From Channa striata (lineage: Eukaryota > Chordata > Actinopteri > Anabantiformes > Channidae), in the NCBI GenBank assembly GCA_033026295.1, contig CM065179.1, forward strand, positions 19,585,275 to 19,649,274: a stretch of DNA of 64,000 nucleotides. Reading direction: 5' to 3'. Both the position numbers and the translations under genes were made by a program. Of this stretch, positions 53,306 to 63,756 are shown piece after piece; position 1 is the stretch's first letter, and each line of letters starts with the position of its first letter. Below the pieces are notes generated by a model. It was given only the letters and a program-made list of their open reading frames with translations. It made no database searches and was not told the origin of the DNA.

Positions 53306-54696
53306 TCTTTAAAGCCAATTTCTGTAAAAATCGTTCTTCATTGGTGCCATATGGTGTAAATTACTCATCTGATTAATAAGGTTATCTTGTCTCTATGAGC
53401 CCATGAGCAGGTCAGACCCTTTACATCACCCTCAAAGTTTTCTGTATTTGCAGTTTTAAAATTCAGTGCTATTTCTCAGCTGTCTGTGCCCTTGATGTTT
53501 CGAAAGAGAAATAACCAAAAAACACTGTGAGAAAGACGGCAAGACAGGTTGAAGACTGGAGCATGTTTTGTCAAATGCAAAGAAGATGTGAATCCAACAG
53601 AGTGACATTATGTTTTACCGTTGCCTCAGCAGGAGCCAGCGTTTACTCCAGTGTGTCTGTCAGTAGTAATATGCAGCTGAAACCATCTTGCAGAAAGACG
53701 ACGCTAAAATAGAACATCTTTATGCAAGGCAGCGTTCAGGCTCTGAACTCTGGCTGCACTTCGCATAGCTCCAGTCAATAATTGATTAGGACTGAAACAC
53801 CATTGTACTGTATGATTCTTTGCTGGTGTGCTGTGACAGCTGTTATACGCTGGGACTCGTCCAACTGATTTGTCTGTCTTTGCGCTCCTTTTACAAAGGG
53901 CTACAAGGTGAGAGCCTGTCACTGTCTGCAACAGGCCAAGATAAAGAAACAAGTGTGTGTGTGTGTTGTGCAGATGAGTGTGTGGAGGCTCGTTGCCTGT
54001 CTGGTGTCTTTATGTGCAGCCCTGCTGTGCCCTGGTTTCCACGTACGAGTTGCAGTCATCTACTTATTTAGACGCTCTCGAACCCTCGCTTCATGAAGGG
54101 AGCCGCTGCTTTGATTAGCCAATCGCAGGGACGCAGGAAACAACCAATCAAAAAGACAATGAGTTTCGCAGACTAATTGCAGTGTTTTTTGTTTCATCAA
54201 TACTAATGTATCGCCGCATAGCTGCCTAAATGGTTTAATTCAGTTTGCACTAGATAAAAATATACGTATTGATGCTGCCATTTTGTTTTCAGCCTGTGGT
54301 CTAATAGCTTCATCCATAATTAGTTGTCTTCAGCCCAATCGGGTTTTCAGACTCACCCTGCAATGCCAGTAACGAAAGAATTGATCTTTCTGTTGGGGCC
54401 ATATTGCAGGTGAAATGATTAAATATTATCCAGCAAGTCTGTGTAAAGTAATAACATGAAGATTTGTAAAATGTCAAACCACTACACAACATTTTATTAC
54501 TATTATTAAAAATGATCATGGCAACAGTAACTTTGTAGATACACAATGTTTTCGTTCATTACAAATTACACATTTTTTGACAAGAAGACCCTCTTCTTGG
54601 TTGTTGACAAATGAGTCAGAGGGAATAATTTTTGGCTGTGAGAGTGCGGGCGTGTGTGTTAATGGGCATGTAGATGATGTGTCCTTGTCCTCCTAG

Positions 54697-54816
54697 GCCG
54701 AGCCTGTGATTCTGGACCTGCGGGACTTGTTCCAGCTCATCTATGAGATAAAGCAGAGAGAGGAGATGGAGAAGAAGGCGCAGAAAGACAAGCAGTGTGA
54801 GCAGGCTGTCTACCAG
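54697..54816 (+). CDS. dab1: dab1 coding exon 5 (residues 148-187), PTB C-terminal helix and first phosphotyrosine
   Basis: 120 nt between TCCTAG and GTACAC, phase 0. It encodes AEPVILDLRDLFQLIYEIKQ, the C-terminal helix that closes the PTB groove. A charged, possibly helical stretch follows (REEMEKKAQKDKQ), and then EQAVYQ. Tyr186 corresponds to mouse Tyr185, a major Src-family site. The motif is split: Tyr-Gln ends this exon and Thr-Ile begins exon 6. All residues of the helix are conserved except for Ile in place of Leu in YE[L/I]KQ. Confidence 0.98.
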
Positions 54817-55265
54817 GTACACCTACACTCACCTAACAGGTTTTATTTTCACCTCCTACCCTGATTTAATAGTCCACTGCTAAGTATAATGAGCTTTATC
54901 CAAGTGACTCTTGACAGACAAGTCAAAACGTGAAAAAAAACATGAAAGGCAGTGCGGTGAATGACTTACGGTTTCATCAGTGGCACCATCTGCCCATTGT
55001 GCTTATTTCACCTTCCGCTGTTCTCTCTTCTTTACATCTCCTGTTTAATTTCTCTTTATCTCTGTGTGTGTCTCTCTCTCTGATGATTGCCAAATGATTA
55101 TCTGAATGCTGGGAAGCTGCTGGCTCTCGCTGTGCTTTCCACCCACTCTTTCTATTCCACCAGCTTAACTCTCCGACTTTTCCCTCTCCTCCGTTTCCTC
55201 CCCTCTGCTCCTCTCTCCTCTCTGTTTGATCTCTCCCTCTTTTGCCCGCCGCCGATCATCTGCAG
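54817..55265 (+). other. intron between coding exons 5 and 6, 449 nt
   Basis: Short intron with a long pyrimidine-rich 3' half (about 55140-55250) leading to the acceptor TGCAG. Nothing else was recognised. Confidence 0.9.
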
Positions 55266-55304
55266 ACAATACTAGAGGAGGATCTGGAGGACCCAGTCTA
55301 CCAG
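55266..55304 (+). CDS. dab1: dab1 coding exon 6 (residues 188-200), second phosphotyrosine
   Basis: A 39-nt exon between TGCAG and GTAACT, phase 0 on both sides, so it can be skipped without a frameshift. It encodes TILEEDLEDPVYQ, differing from mouse by Leu for Val. Tyr199 corresponds to mouse Tyr198. Again the exon ends right after Tyr-Gln, and the next exon supplies Tyr-Ile. The acidic run before the tyrosine suits Src-family recognition. It was too short to be seen as an open frame on its own. Confidence 0.96.
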
Positions 55305-55727
55305 GTAACTTTCCTGACCAGTCACATTGGTACTAGCACCTCCTGCTTGCTTGCTCCTCTCTGTGTGCACTGTGGGGAGGTTACTGTGTCCTGTGTTGAG
55401 GGTCAGATGTCTGCGTATATGGACTCCCTCCACGATAGGACACTCACATTTGTGTGTTCATGGGTTTGTAGCCTTGTGTTTGTGTGCATGTCTGCCAGTT
55501 GGGGTGCATGCTTAGCTGAGAGATGTATTCGTTTTTCTCAGGTGCTTTGGGAACTCCGCTCCGTGTTTCGCTGGGATCTGTTCTTCAACTGCTCCTTAAT
55601 AAAACCGTTTGACAATGTTGACTAATCACCTCTGCACTTTCACCACTTTTCTCTCAGTTTCCTTATCTTTCAATTTCTCTCCTGCTTCTGGCTTTTTTTT
55701 CTCCTCCATCTGCTGCCGACGTTGTAG
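55305..55727 (+). other. intron between coding exons 6 and 7, 423 nt
   Basis: Short intron; no element recognised. The acceptor (TTGTAG) is preceded by a purine-interrupted tract ('tgctgccgacgttgtag'), weaker than the neighbouring acceptors. Confidence 0.9.
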
Positions 55728-55790
55728 TACATTGTGTTTGAGGCGGGACACGAGCCCATCCGTGACCAATCAGAAGAGAGCATTTATCAG
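55728..55790 (+). CDS. dab1: dab1 coding exon 7 (residues 201-221), third phosphotyrosine
   Basis: 63 nt between TTGTAG and GTACCC, phase 0, skippable in frame. It encodes YIVFEAGHEPIRD and then QSEESIYQ. Mouse has one more residue here (PETEENIYQ). Tyr220 aligns with mouse Tyr220, one of the two sites that dock Crk/CrkL when phosphorylated. Tyr-Gln ends the exon and Val-Pro begins exon 8, together giving YQVP. Both splice sites are weak relative to the neighbours, compatible with regulated inclusion. Confidence 0.97.
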
Positions 55791-56301
55791 GTACCCACAA
55801 GCTCATGCTTGTCCCCTTGTGTCTTAGTAATTTTATCGTCAAACTTATGATATCAAAAAGGAGCTGCGAAAGGTAATACCAGCTGCATCCTTCCTTAACA
55901 GGATAAATCGTCTGTGGCACCTTCGTAAAATTAATGTAAAATGTAGTGAATGAAACGACTGATGGTAAAAATCTGAGGGGAAAAACCAGCCAACCCTCCT
56001 GAGGGTCCTGACAGCTAGAGTTAGCTTCCGCAGGGAGACCAGCCTTTCCTCAGAGACGCTGGTAGACCTCCAAGGAATGAAGTGGGGGGGGGTTGACTTT
56101 TTGTGGAGGGGTTGTGTAGGTTATTCCCGGTCTGTGTGGAAGACGGACCCCTCCTGTTTTCTCACCTCTCCTCCCTCTTTTTCCTGAGGAGATGAAAGAA
56201 AGCGGTGGAAAGAAAGATTAATCACCAGCCTTCCGTTTGATCTTTAAATAAAATGCATTGAAAATAGAAGGCGTGCTGGCACGTGCAGGAACGTACACAA
56301 T

Positions 56302-56337
<36 letters not shown>

Positions 56338-57055
56338 GAGCCTTAGCCAGCCTCCAGCCACTGAGGAACTAATGTCTGAATAAAGATGGCAGTTTCTGGA
56401 AATAAACATATGAAAGAAGTAAACAGAGCATTGAGATGGAGAAAAAGGGAGACAGGGTGTAATAGGTAGATTTCCACATTCTACATCTGTGTTGCTTTTT
56501 GTTTTTCATACTGTTTGATTTGGGAACATTTAATTGGGAAAGAATAAAGCTTTACTTCAAACACTGTTTGAAACAGAACCATAGAAATGCCCCAATTCGT
56601 ACGTGTCAATATTTAGCTATCAGTGCTCGTTGTATCTCTTATTGCACACTGTCAAATCTATCGGCCTGTGTGACAAAGAGATATTACATGTCTCCATGTG
56701 TATGACAATCTGAGTTATTACATGTCTGTGGGTGTGATAAGCAGCCTTATCCATTCTTTATTAGTGGGGAAGCATGAAAGAGGGGCCGTCACCGCAGGCC
56801 TAGCAGATGAGTTCTCCCTCACTCAACAGATTTTAATTCTGATTATCTCTGCGCTCGCACACGCACACACAAAGCGCACACATACTACCCGTGATTGATT
56901 TAGTTCCTGAGGAGCGAGGTCCCGGGGTTTGGTGTTGGCATCGGGTGTGTCACAGTGCTGCAACAGTGATGTGTAAAGACTGTTTCATTGTGTGATTAAA
57001 CTAGAGGTAACAAGCTCTCTTGGCTGTTCTCTGACTTTATTGACCGATTGTGTAG
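55791..57055 (+). other. intron between coding exons 7 and 8, 1.27 kb
   Basis: Non-coding, with a CA run at 56304-56335. The rest is unremarkable. Confidence 0.88.
56304..56335. repeat. (CA)n microsatellite
   Basis: CA run of about 32 nt. Confidence 0.9.
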
Positions 57056-57109
57056 GTTCCCACCAGTCAGCAGAAGGAAGGGGTCTATGATGTCCCAAAG
57101 CGACACCCT
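57056..57109 (+). CDS. dab1: dab1 coding exon 8 (residues 222-239), fourth phosphotyrosine
   Basis: 54 nt between TGTAG and GTGAGT, phase 0. It encodes VPTSQQKEGVYDVPKRHP. Val-Pro completes the YQVP motif of exon 7, and Tyr232 (YDVP) aligns with mouse Tyr232, a Crk-family SH2 docking site. The end (KRHP) departs from the mammalian KSQP. Confidence 0.97.
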
Positions 57110-59164
57110 GTGAGTGACTGTTTGCCCGTGTCCTACCACCCCCTCAGCCTGCCTCCCCCTCTCAGACAAACCTCTCAGCTGCCACACATTTGCTCTAACA
57201 TAAGTCAGTGCCCTCTCATTTAAGAGGCCTTGTGAAGCTCTAATTTTGCATCAAATTGACTCCATCTTAGCATCTTCTATGTAAATGTATTTGTGATTTT
57301 TCTTTCCCCTGAGAGGTTTTCTGGGACAGAGTGCTTTGAAACAGTGCGCAGTGTGCTACTGTTTTGCCTGTGCTGTAGCTGTGGTGGCTGGTGCCCTTCT
57401 CCTTGTGCTCCATGGTGCCTGCTCCTTGTACTTTGCTGGGATACTGTATAGTACGTGTGTGTGAATGTGTGTGTCAAGTCAGTTTGCTTGATCAAGCATG
57501 CCTGGCTGTGGTTTGCCAGTGGAGAATGCTGTAAAAACCTGCATGACCTTATCCCAGAATGCACAGAATAATTTTTGTCACCGTCATATTTTCTTCTAAA
57601 GGAGATAAGTGACTATAGATTTGTCTGATTATATTATGTGCATGGCCTCTTGTTTTTCATATTTACTTGTCAGGGTTTTTTTAACCCTGTTCATACATAA
57701 AAGTGAGTTTTTTTTGCAGGAAATGGTCACTGTGTGTGTGTGTGTGTGTTTAAGCTACTGATATTGGCTTGCGCTGTCAGTGGTTATAATGAAAGATGAC
57801 CTTGACCAGTGTCAGGCTGCACTATAACTCAGCTGCTCTTTATCTGCCTATAAAGATGCTAGTTATATTGCTGCCTGATTTAATCTGCTAAAATCTCCAC
57901 ACTCACAATAACCAGGCTGCTGTGCTGTGTATGTGTGTGTGTCTGTGTGTGCGTGTATAAGTGTGTGTGCATTTGTATTTCAACACTTTATACCTGAGAA
58001 ATAGATCAGTATTCTCTCAGACCATATAGAGCCCACAATCTCTGTGTATATCCTCTTGCAGTGGGTCTTTTATGATTAAACCACTAAAACTAGACTCCTA
58101 CACATTACTACTGGCAGTCTGAATGCTGCTCAATGAATTTTGGTAGGCTGGGAATCAGCCTTGCTGTTTTCTGGCTCCATATTATCCCCAGCTTTGGTAA
58201 GAAGCTTACAGGCACCGTAGTATTTCTGTTCTCTCCTTGCCCGGCCCACAACACATGCTGCTATTTGGATTGCTTTTGTGTTGTCTGAACATGAACAAAT
58301 CCAATATTTCTCTCTTGTTGTGCAACCAACTGTCCATTCTGGTTTAAATACATGGAATTCAAGTCTCTTCTCTTTCCCAGTCGATCAATGGGAGTAAATG
58401 TAACCTTGGATCATAGATGTATAAATGGATCATAGAATTTAAGATTTGTCTTTGCAGCGGACAGCTTGTGTTGTAATTTGACGATGATTTAATTTAGTTT
58501 TAGGATAAATCCAGGCTCATGTGGGGCAGAAAACTGCTGCTGTGCTGCATGAATGAATCCGTCAGTGACGTCACTGCCAGCCTTTTCCATGTAATGTCAA
58601 AATGCTGCTTTTTTATCCACTTGTAAATTTTGGCAGCCCCCTGATGTTTACATCAACTTCAAGGAGAATGGAGGATTTCTTAAAGCCTTGACATCTTATA
58701 TCTTACGGAAACAACGGCAGTGTCAAAAAACTGATGCTGAAAGAGCTGCAAAGCTAAATACAATGCACATGCCATAAGCCCAACACATCCAGCTACTTTA
58801 AATTATAGTTATTAACAGTGCTCAACTGGTCGTGTTCCTGTTGTACCTACAGTATTCTGCCGACATGCTGTAAACACAGCACGGGAATCCGACATTATTG
58901 CTGACTAGGGAGTGACCGAGGCAACAGCATTTATCTGACCACTGATATTTATGCTGGATTTAGTGTTTACTTTATTGGCAGGAGATGTTCATTGTCCTCT
59001 AAGCAGTAGAACGGATAGTAGTGTTAGATGAGACCTTTGCAGTGTGTGTACACACTTCACCTCAGATGAAATGATAACCGTGGGCAGAATTGTGACCTCC
59101 TGTCTGCAGCGGTCTCATCTGTTGTTTACTCTGTCACCTTCTTAAATGATGACGAATCGATAAA

Positions 59165-59185
59165 ACACACACACACACACACACA
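59165..59185. repeat. (CA)n microsatellite
   Basis: CA run of about 20 nt. Confidence 0.85.
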
Positions 59186-59499
59186 AAGCAGCTTCAGTCT
59201 ACGGAGTCCTTCACCCGGTTAGAAATGTGTTGAATCAACAAACGCCCCCCACTACCCCAGAGCCCACATGTAGGGGTCACCAGCCAAACACATCAACCCC
59301 AGACAGATGTGGTGTATGGCATGATATAATCAGTGGGCCTGTGGCTTTAAAATTCAAGCTTTGTCTAAACTGGCCAAGCTTAGCAAATATAAAAAGTAAC
59401 ATTTAATTACACCACACATGGGTTGTGTTGTTTGAGAAAGATTACGCAGATGAGGGAAAGAAAAAAACGTTCATAGCCTGGCTTTGTTTTAATCAGAGT

Positions 59500-59521
59500 T
59501 GTGTGTGTGTGTGTGTGTGTT
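59500..59521. repeat. (GT)n microsatellite
   Basis: GT run of about 21 nt. Confidence 0.85.
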
Positions 59522-59560
59522 TTGTGACATTTCTGCAGTGTTTTTGGCTTGTGCCAGTGT

Positions 59561-59775
59561 GATCAGTCACACAGCAAGGGATCAGCAAGGTGGCGTTAAT
59601 TAAAGGGGCTGCATTAATAGTATGCAGAACACATGTGCACAGGTAATTACTGTTTCCCTGGAGATGGCTAATTGATAGGTGGCGGCTGTACTGATAAAGA
59701 TAAAGGTCCGGACAAAGAAATGGCAGGAGAGTCTAATGGGCACAGAGGGATAATTGGCAGGGCAGGAGAGGGGGA
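59561..59775. promoter_or_regulatory. candidate conserved non-coding element
   Basis: Non-repetitive sequence dense in homeodomain-type cores: TTAATTAA near 59597, TAATTA near 59645, TAATTG near 59669 and 59751. GATAAAGATAAA lies near 59694-59706. This clustering reads like an intronic enhancer. Conservation was not testable. Confidence 0.3.
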
Positions 59776-60561
59776 CTAAAAGAGAAAGAGAGAAGAAAGT
59801 ATGTATGTTTCATTCCAACAGTCTGCTAAATGTACATGTTCCAAATAGTGTTTTATCAGAGAATTTCAGTTTTTCCAGAGCTGATTAGTATTGGGCAAGC
59901 TGTCATTATACTTCAGCATCAGCTAATGATGGTCATACTTCATGCTTTCATCCAATAAAAACTATACACTCAGCAATATCGGAGTGCACCAACTGCTATT
60001 TCAGGCCAATCTGAACATTATGTCGCATCCTGCTACAGCTGGGTTTGTTTGTATCGTCATATGTCGCCGGCATGGGTGAAATCCACGTGAAAATGCGTCA
60101 GTGTGGCTCTTTGATGTGTTCGGTTCAGAAACAGCACAGGCTAAACGAAGAAGCTGGAAGAATAAATTCATTTTTGGCTTCATGGCATTTGTTGTGATTT
60201 GTTGCTGATAATTAAGAGATAACACCGGCCTTATCCCGTGATTTGTAGATTGATGAAAACATATCTACTAATACCAGAGCAGATTATCTGGACAGAAACA
60301 GGGTTTCTCTGTGCTATAATGTGCCCCTTCCCTTTGCTTGCACATACAGCAGGCAGCAGTTAATCCAGCTTGTCTTCCTGTGTCTGCCTGCCTCGCTGTC
60401 TGTCTCACACTGTGGTTCCTGACACTGGGGAGCAGGCTTTACAGAAACACAAAGGGGGTTTAAACCCCAGCTCAGAGCTGTAGTTTAGACTAAAGGTAGG
60501 GATGATCTATAAACCTCTTTAAATCTTTACTTGGTCTCGAAGTCTGGCAACAAGAACCTTG

Positions 60562-60564
<3 letters not shown>

Positions 60565-60594
<30 letters not shown>
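60565..60594. repeat. (GT)n microsatellite
   Basis: GT run of about 30 nt, about 165 nt upstream of coding exon 9. Confidence 0.9.
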
Positions 60595-60598
<4 letters not shown>

Positions 60599-60759
60599 TG
60601 TGCATGAATTGTGACTTGGACACCTGCAGACCATCACATTCCCCTCTCAAATAAGCCTCATTTCACCTCGATTCCTCCTGCCTCAGCCTCCCTCTGGATG
60701 TTTGTCTGTGGGCACATTTTCATCTCACCTGCCATCTAACATTACGGTTGTGATTGCAG

Positions 60760-60885
60760 AATGGACATCAAAAAAACTTTCACCGTCATCAACAACATCA
60801 TCATTATCATGAGCAACAACAAACTGATCAGCAGCAGCAGGCAGTGGCAGATCTGATAAACTTAGATCTGGACATGGTGACTCAG
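60760..60885 (+). CDS. dab1: dab1 coding exon 9 (residues 240-281), His/Gln-rich with a clathrin-box-like motif
   Basis: 126 nt between TTGCAG and GTAAGG, phase 0. The first half is His/Gln-rich (HRHQQHHHYHEQQQTDQQQQ). The second half reads AVADLINLDLDMVTQ. The mammalian counterpart, as I recall it, is a Phe/acid-rich stretch that also starts Asn-Gly and ends Val-Thr-Gln. The exon is therefore positionally equivalent but strongly diverged. Leu271-Asp275 (LINLD) fits the clathrin-box pattern L-hydrophobic-x-hydrophobic-acid. Inclusion in the mRNA is supported by frame, clean splice sites and the shared ends. Confidence 0.88.
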
Positions 60886-62533
60886 GTAAGGTGCTGTGTG
60901 AACACCAAGTACACTTGCTGTTGTCAGGGTTTTCAGTTTTTGCACAAAGGGGGCACAGTGTCTTTATGGCTGGCTACTAGCCCTCATGAAGTGGTTCTTC
61001 GGGCATGTCCTCAAATGATCTTCTGTCTCCCGCTCTCATCTGTACTGAAGCACGTTTGTTCTTTTCTAGTCGCAGGTCCCCCCAAATCTTGACCCCTGGT
61101 ATTTATGAATAAAACATACAACCTTGCTGTTGCCATAGTTACCAGGTTGTGGCGAGGGTAGAGTCGAGTACTGAATGTATGGGTGCACCCATGTGTCTGC
61201 AGCTGCAATTGTACATGTGTGAAGAGGGTGAAAACCAGTCCTGTCGCTCAGGGCAGAGCGGATGTAAAGATAGATCAGAGATTCTGTCAGACATGAGGTG
61301 AGGGTTGTTATTAAAGCATTTATAACACTGACAATCAGAGCAGCCTGACGCCGTCATCCCCCCGCCACGCATCTTTACTGTTGAGTCAGGTGAACTTAAA
61401 GTGTACAAAAAGTCTATGGTTGTCCAACGTCCTGTACAGTTTGAACACTGGCTCCAATGTTTCCTGTGCTGCTGGTGTCTGTCTGAAAAAGATTAGCCAA
61501 GGCTCTGTAGTATTGACCCAGAGAATTCAGTGCCACAACACTTAGGTTAAGAAAATGATTCTCAAATTGTGCACTATGAATTAAATCCCATGGACATCCT
61601 GTTATCACTCCCTGCGTATGCACCATTTTGTGTATCTGGGATATCTTGCATATCGTGATGTTTATCTGCTGCACTAGACTCCGCAGCAACAATAGGCCAT
61701 ATCTTAGCCTTCTATTCCCTTCGTCTTTGTCAAAACAAAACCAGAAAAAACTAACATGCCCATTCAGACTCATAACTGAAACACCATGCTCATAGATCCA
61801 TTTTCTGATAGATGTAAAAAAAAAAAAAAAAAAAAGAAACTCTTTCTGGTCTGGTGTGACCTACACGAGTGAACGAGAGGGTTAGATATTCTAAGAACAT
61901 TCATTATCTCTAAAAAAATTACCCGCATCCATGATTTATGCAAATCTCTAACCATGTATTCAAGGCTTAAATTCCTTTATCCACTAAAAATAGTCTCTTT
62001 CACTTGCCACCAGCCTAAAGATATTATTAATGTGCAATAAAAGGGGGAGAAGGATCACGGGGAGACAGTATAAGGAAACAGAACAATACAGAGCAAACTC
62101 AGATCAAATAGAAAGGCTGCTGTCTTTGATAACTATTTCATGTGAGGCAGACTACCCATCATCTACACGAGGGTTACAATAATGACTGGCCCAGGAGAAG
62201 ACACTGGCTCAGTAATGATGCAAAGGGCGTGGCGGTCAGTTTCTAGAATCTTTATCTGGAGCAGATGAGAAAGATTGTGGTAACACTTGGTAGGTATGTC
62301 ATCATAATCAACCATTTCATCTCATTATCCCATCTCTCCTCACCGCTCTGTTGCCTCGTCTGTGTCGCTGCCAGTGCTCAGGTAGGTACAACCAACTTAC
62401 CACACTCGTGTTGTGTTGCATGCAGTGTGTGAAGCATGTTGCACTGGAATGGAAACCACTTTAGATCGTGTGTGTAGTACGGCCATGTTGCTGCATCGCC
62501 TGACTGCCAGTGTGTACTTTCTCTTGTTCTCAG
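60886..62533 (+). other. intron between coding exons 9 and 10, 1.65 kb
   Basis: Non-coding, with a 20-nt A run at 61816-61835. A donor-like CAG|GTAGGT at 62381 lacks an identifiable exon. No element was recognised. Confidence 0.85.
61816..61835 (+). repeat. poly-A run
   Basis: Twenty consecutive A. It could be the tail of an old retroposed insertion, but no body was recognised upstream. Confidence 0.9.
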
Positions 62534-62596
62534 AATATCAACCAATTAGAGATTTTTGGAGACATGTCCACACCTCCTGACATCACCTCTCCATCA
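62534..62596 (+). CDS. dab1: dab1 coding exon 10 (residues 282-302)
   Basis: 63 nt between TCTCAG and GTGAGT, phase 0. It encodes NINQLEIFGDMSTPP and then DITSPS, matching mammalian QLELFGDMSTPPDITSPP. Three extra residues (NIN) come first. The Ser/Thr-Pro pairs are candidate proline-directed kinase sites; Cdk5 phosphorylates mammalian Dab1 further downstream. This is the start of the flexible C-terminal region. Confidence 0.96.
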
Positions 62597-62714
62597 GTGA
62601 GTAGCTGTGGTACATACACAGTCTCGTTTATATAAAATCCTAACAGCATTTCTACTGAGCTGTCTCCCCTTGTGGTTTTTCCTCTACCCTGACCTCCAAT
62701 CACAACCCACACAG
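62597..62714 (+). other. intron between coding exons 10 and 11, 118 nt
   Basis: The shortest intron of the gene in this window, with GTGAGT donor and ACACAG acceptor. Nothing else in it. Confidence 0.93.
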
Positions 62715-62811
62715 ACCCCCGCCTCTCCAGCCAACACCCTCGACCCCTCGCAGGGCCTGCAGCCTCCCACGGAACTGTTTGCTCCTTTCAATCCTGCGTC
62801 TGTGCCCTCAG
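62715..62811 (+). CDS. dab1: dab1 coding exon 11 (residues 303-334 plus 1 nt)
   Basis: 97 nt between ACACAG and GTAGGA. It encodes TPASPANTLDPSQG, then LQPPTELFAPFNPASVPS, and the last G begins Gly335, finished in exon 12. Mammals share the TPA start and the VPSG end, while the middle is diverged. It is rich in Pro and Ser/Thr, as expected for a disordered region. Confidence 0.94.
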
Positions 62812-63756
62812 GTAGGACCTTGTTCATTTTCTGCTTAAATACACCACCGCTGCAAGCGAAGGAGAAACAAACGCAAAGGGGGAGAGAGAGTCGAGAAAGG
62901 AGATGAAGGGGAGCCAGAGAGTCAGAAGATTTCCGAGGAAGAGGGGAGAGGGGAAGAGAAGTGGATGTGGTGGTGGTGGGGTGGTTGAAAAAAGCAGAAA
63001 GTGACAGAACACAATTGAAATTTAGATGAGAGCAGGCGGATAAGCGCACGTTGGTTGTGTGTTGAATATGAAAAGCCTCATTAGCTAGCTGCCTCGGATG
63101 CTGCTGATTTACCTGTGGCTGCAGAGGCGACTGTGGTGGTCAGCGGAAAATAATACAACAAACCTGAGATGATCTGCCGGTGAGGCCTCTTTGTTATGCA
63201 TGAGGCATGTGTGATTTAGATGCTGGTGTACATTTCCTATTTTTCCTAGTAGTCCTCCTTTAGTCCCCCCTTCACCCCTGTTTTTCTCCTCGCCTGCTCC
63301 CTCCCCGTAAATGTCAGTGTCTGAGCATGGCCGAGGTTAAATGTCAACTTTCTCTGCTGTAGGCAACAACTGGAGACCAGAAACAGGAGACTAGCGAGTG
63401 TGTAATAGAATAAGCTTTCACTGATGAGTTTGAGTGATTTTAATGAGTGTGTGTTAAGCTCCTGCCTTTTCATAATGACTCTGCCTCATTCTGGAGGTAA
63501 TTATTATAGTTCGCCATGACCATTTACAGGCACCGCATTAGCTGCAGGCAGAAGTAGGGCAGCACTCCCCGGTGATGCATGGGTTATTATCTGCGTGTGT
63601 TTGTGTGTCGAAATACGGCAGAGGTGAGCATATGCACTGTTGGTATTTTAATCACTGCCTCTTCTGTCTTCAGCTCTTACTTTTTGCATTACCAATAAAT
63701 GATTCAGATTCTGACCTTTACTGTTTTTCGTATCATCTCTTGCTGTTCACCATTAG
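62812..63756 (+). other. intron between coding exons 11 and 12, 945 nt
   Basis: Non-coding. The first 200 nt are purine-rich (GA). A candidate conserved element lies at 63063-63240. No other feature was recognised. Confidence 0.88.
63063..63240. promoter_or_regulatory. candidate conserved non-coding element
   Basis: Non-repetitive sequence with 'cctcattagctagctgcctc', 'ggaaaataatacaacaaacc' and 'tttgttatgcatgaggcatg' (octamer-like ATGCAT). It has no coding pattern. The texture suggests constraint but cannot prove it. Confidence 0.25.

Larger units (their letters stand above)
50594..54696 (+). other. intron between coding exons 4 and 5, 4.1 kb
   Basis: Non-coding. It contains GT-rich sequence at its 5' end, a GT run at 50803-50826, and the complete 1.0-kb hAT-like element at 52293-53305. 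The rest is AT-rich with no recognised gene. Confidence 0.85.
57110..60759 (+). other. intron between coding exons 8 and 9, 3.65 kb
   Basis: Non-coding in the main model. It contains a strong acceptor look-alike at 58380 followed by a 12-codon frame (see findings), CA and GT runs at 59165-59185, 59500-59521 and 60565-60594, and a candidate conserved element at 59561-59775. Confidence 0.8.

Noticed and set aside
61414..61773. 119-aa minus-strand open frame in intron 9
   Set aside because: No recognised domain and no repeat-element protein signature; could be checked by protein search but nothing supports a gene.
62370..62390. Donor-like CAG|GTAGGT, possible micro-exon between coding exons 9 and 10
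   Set aside because: The nearest acceptor would leave only about 7 nt, not a multiple of three, and no Dab1 residues are missing at the exon 9-10 junction.
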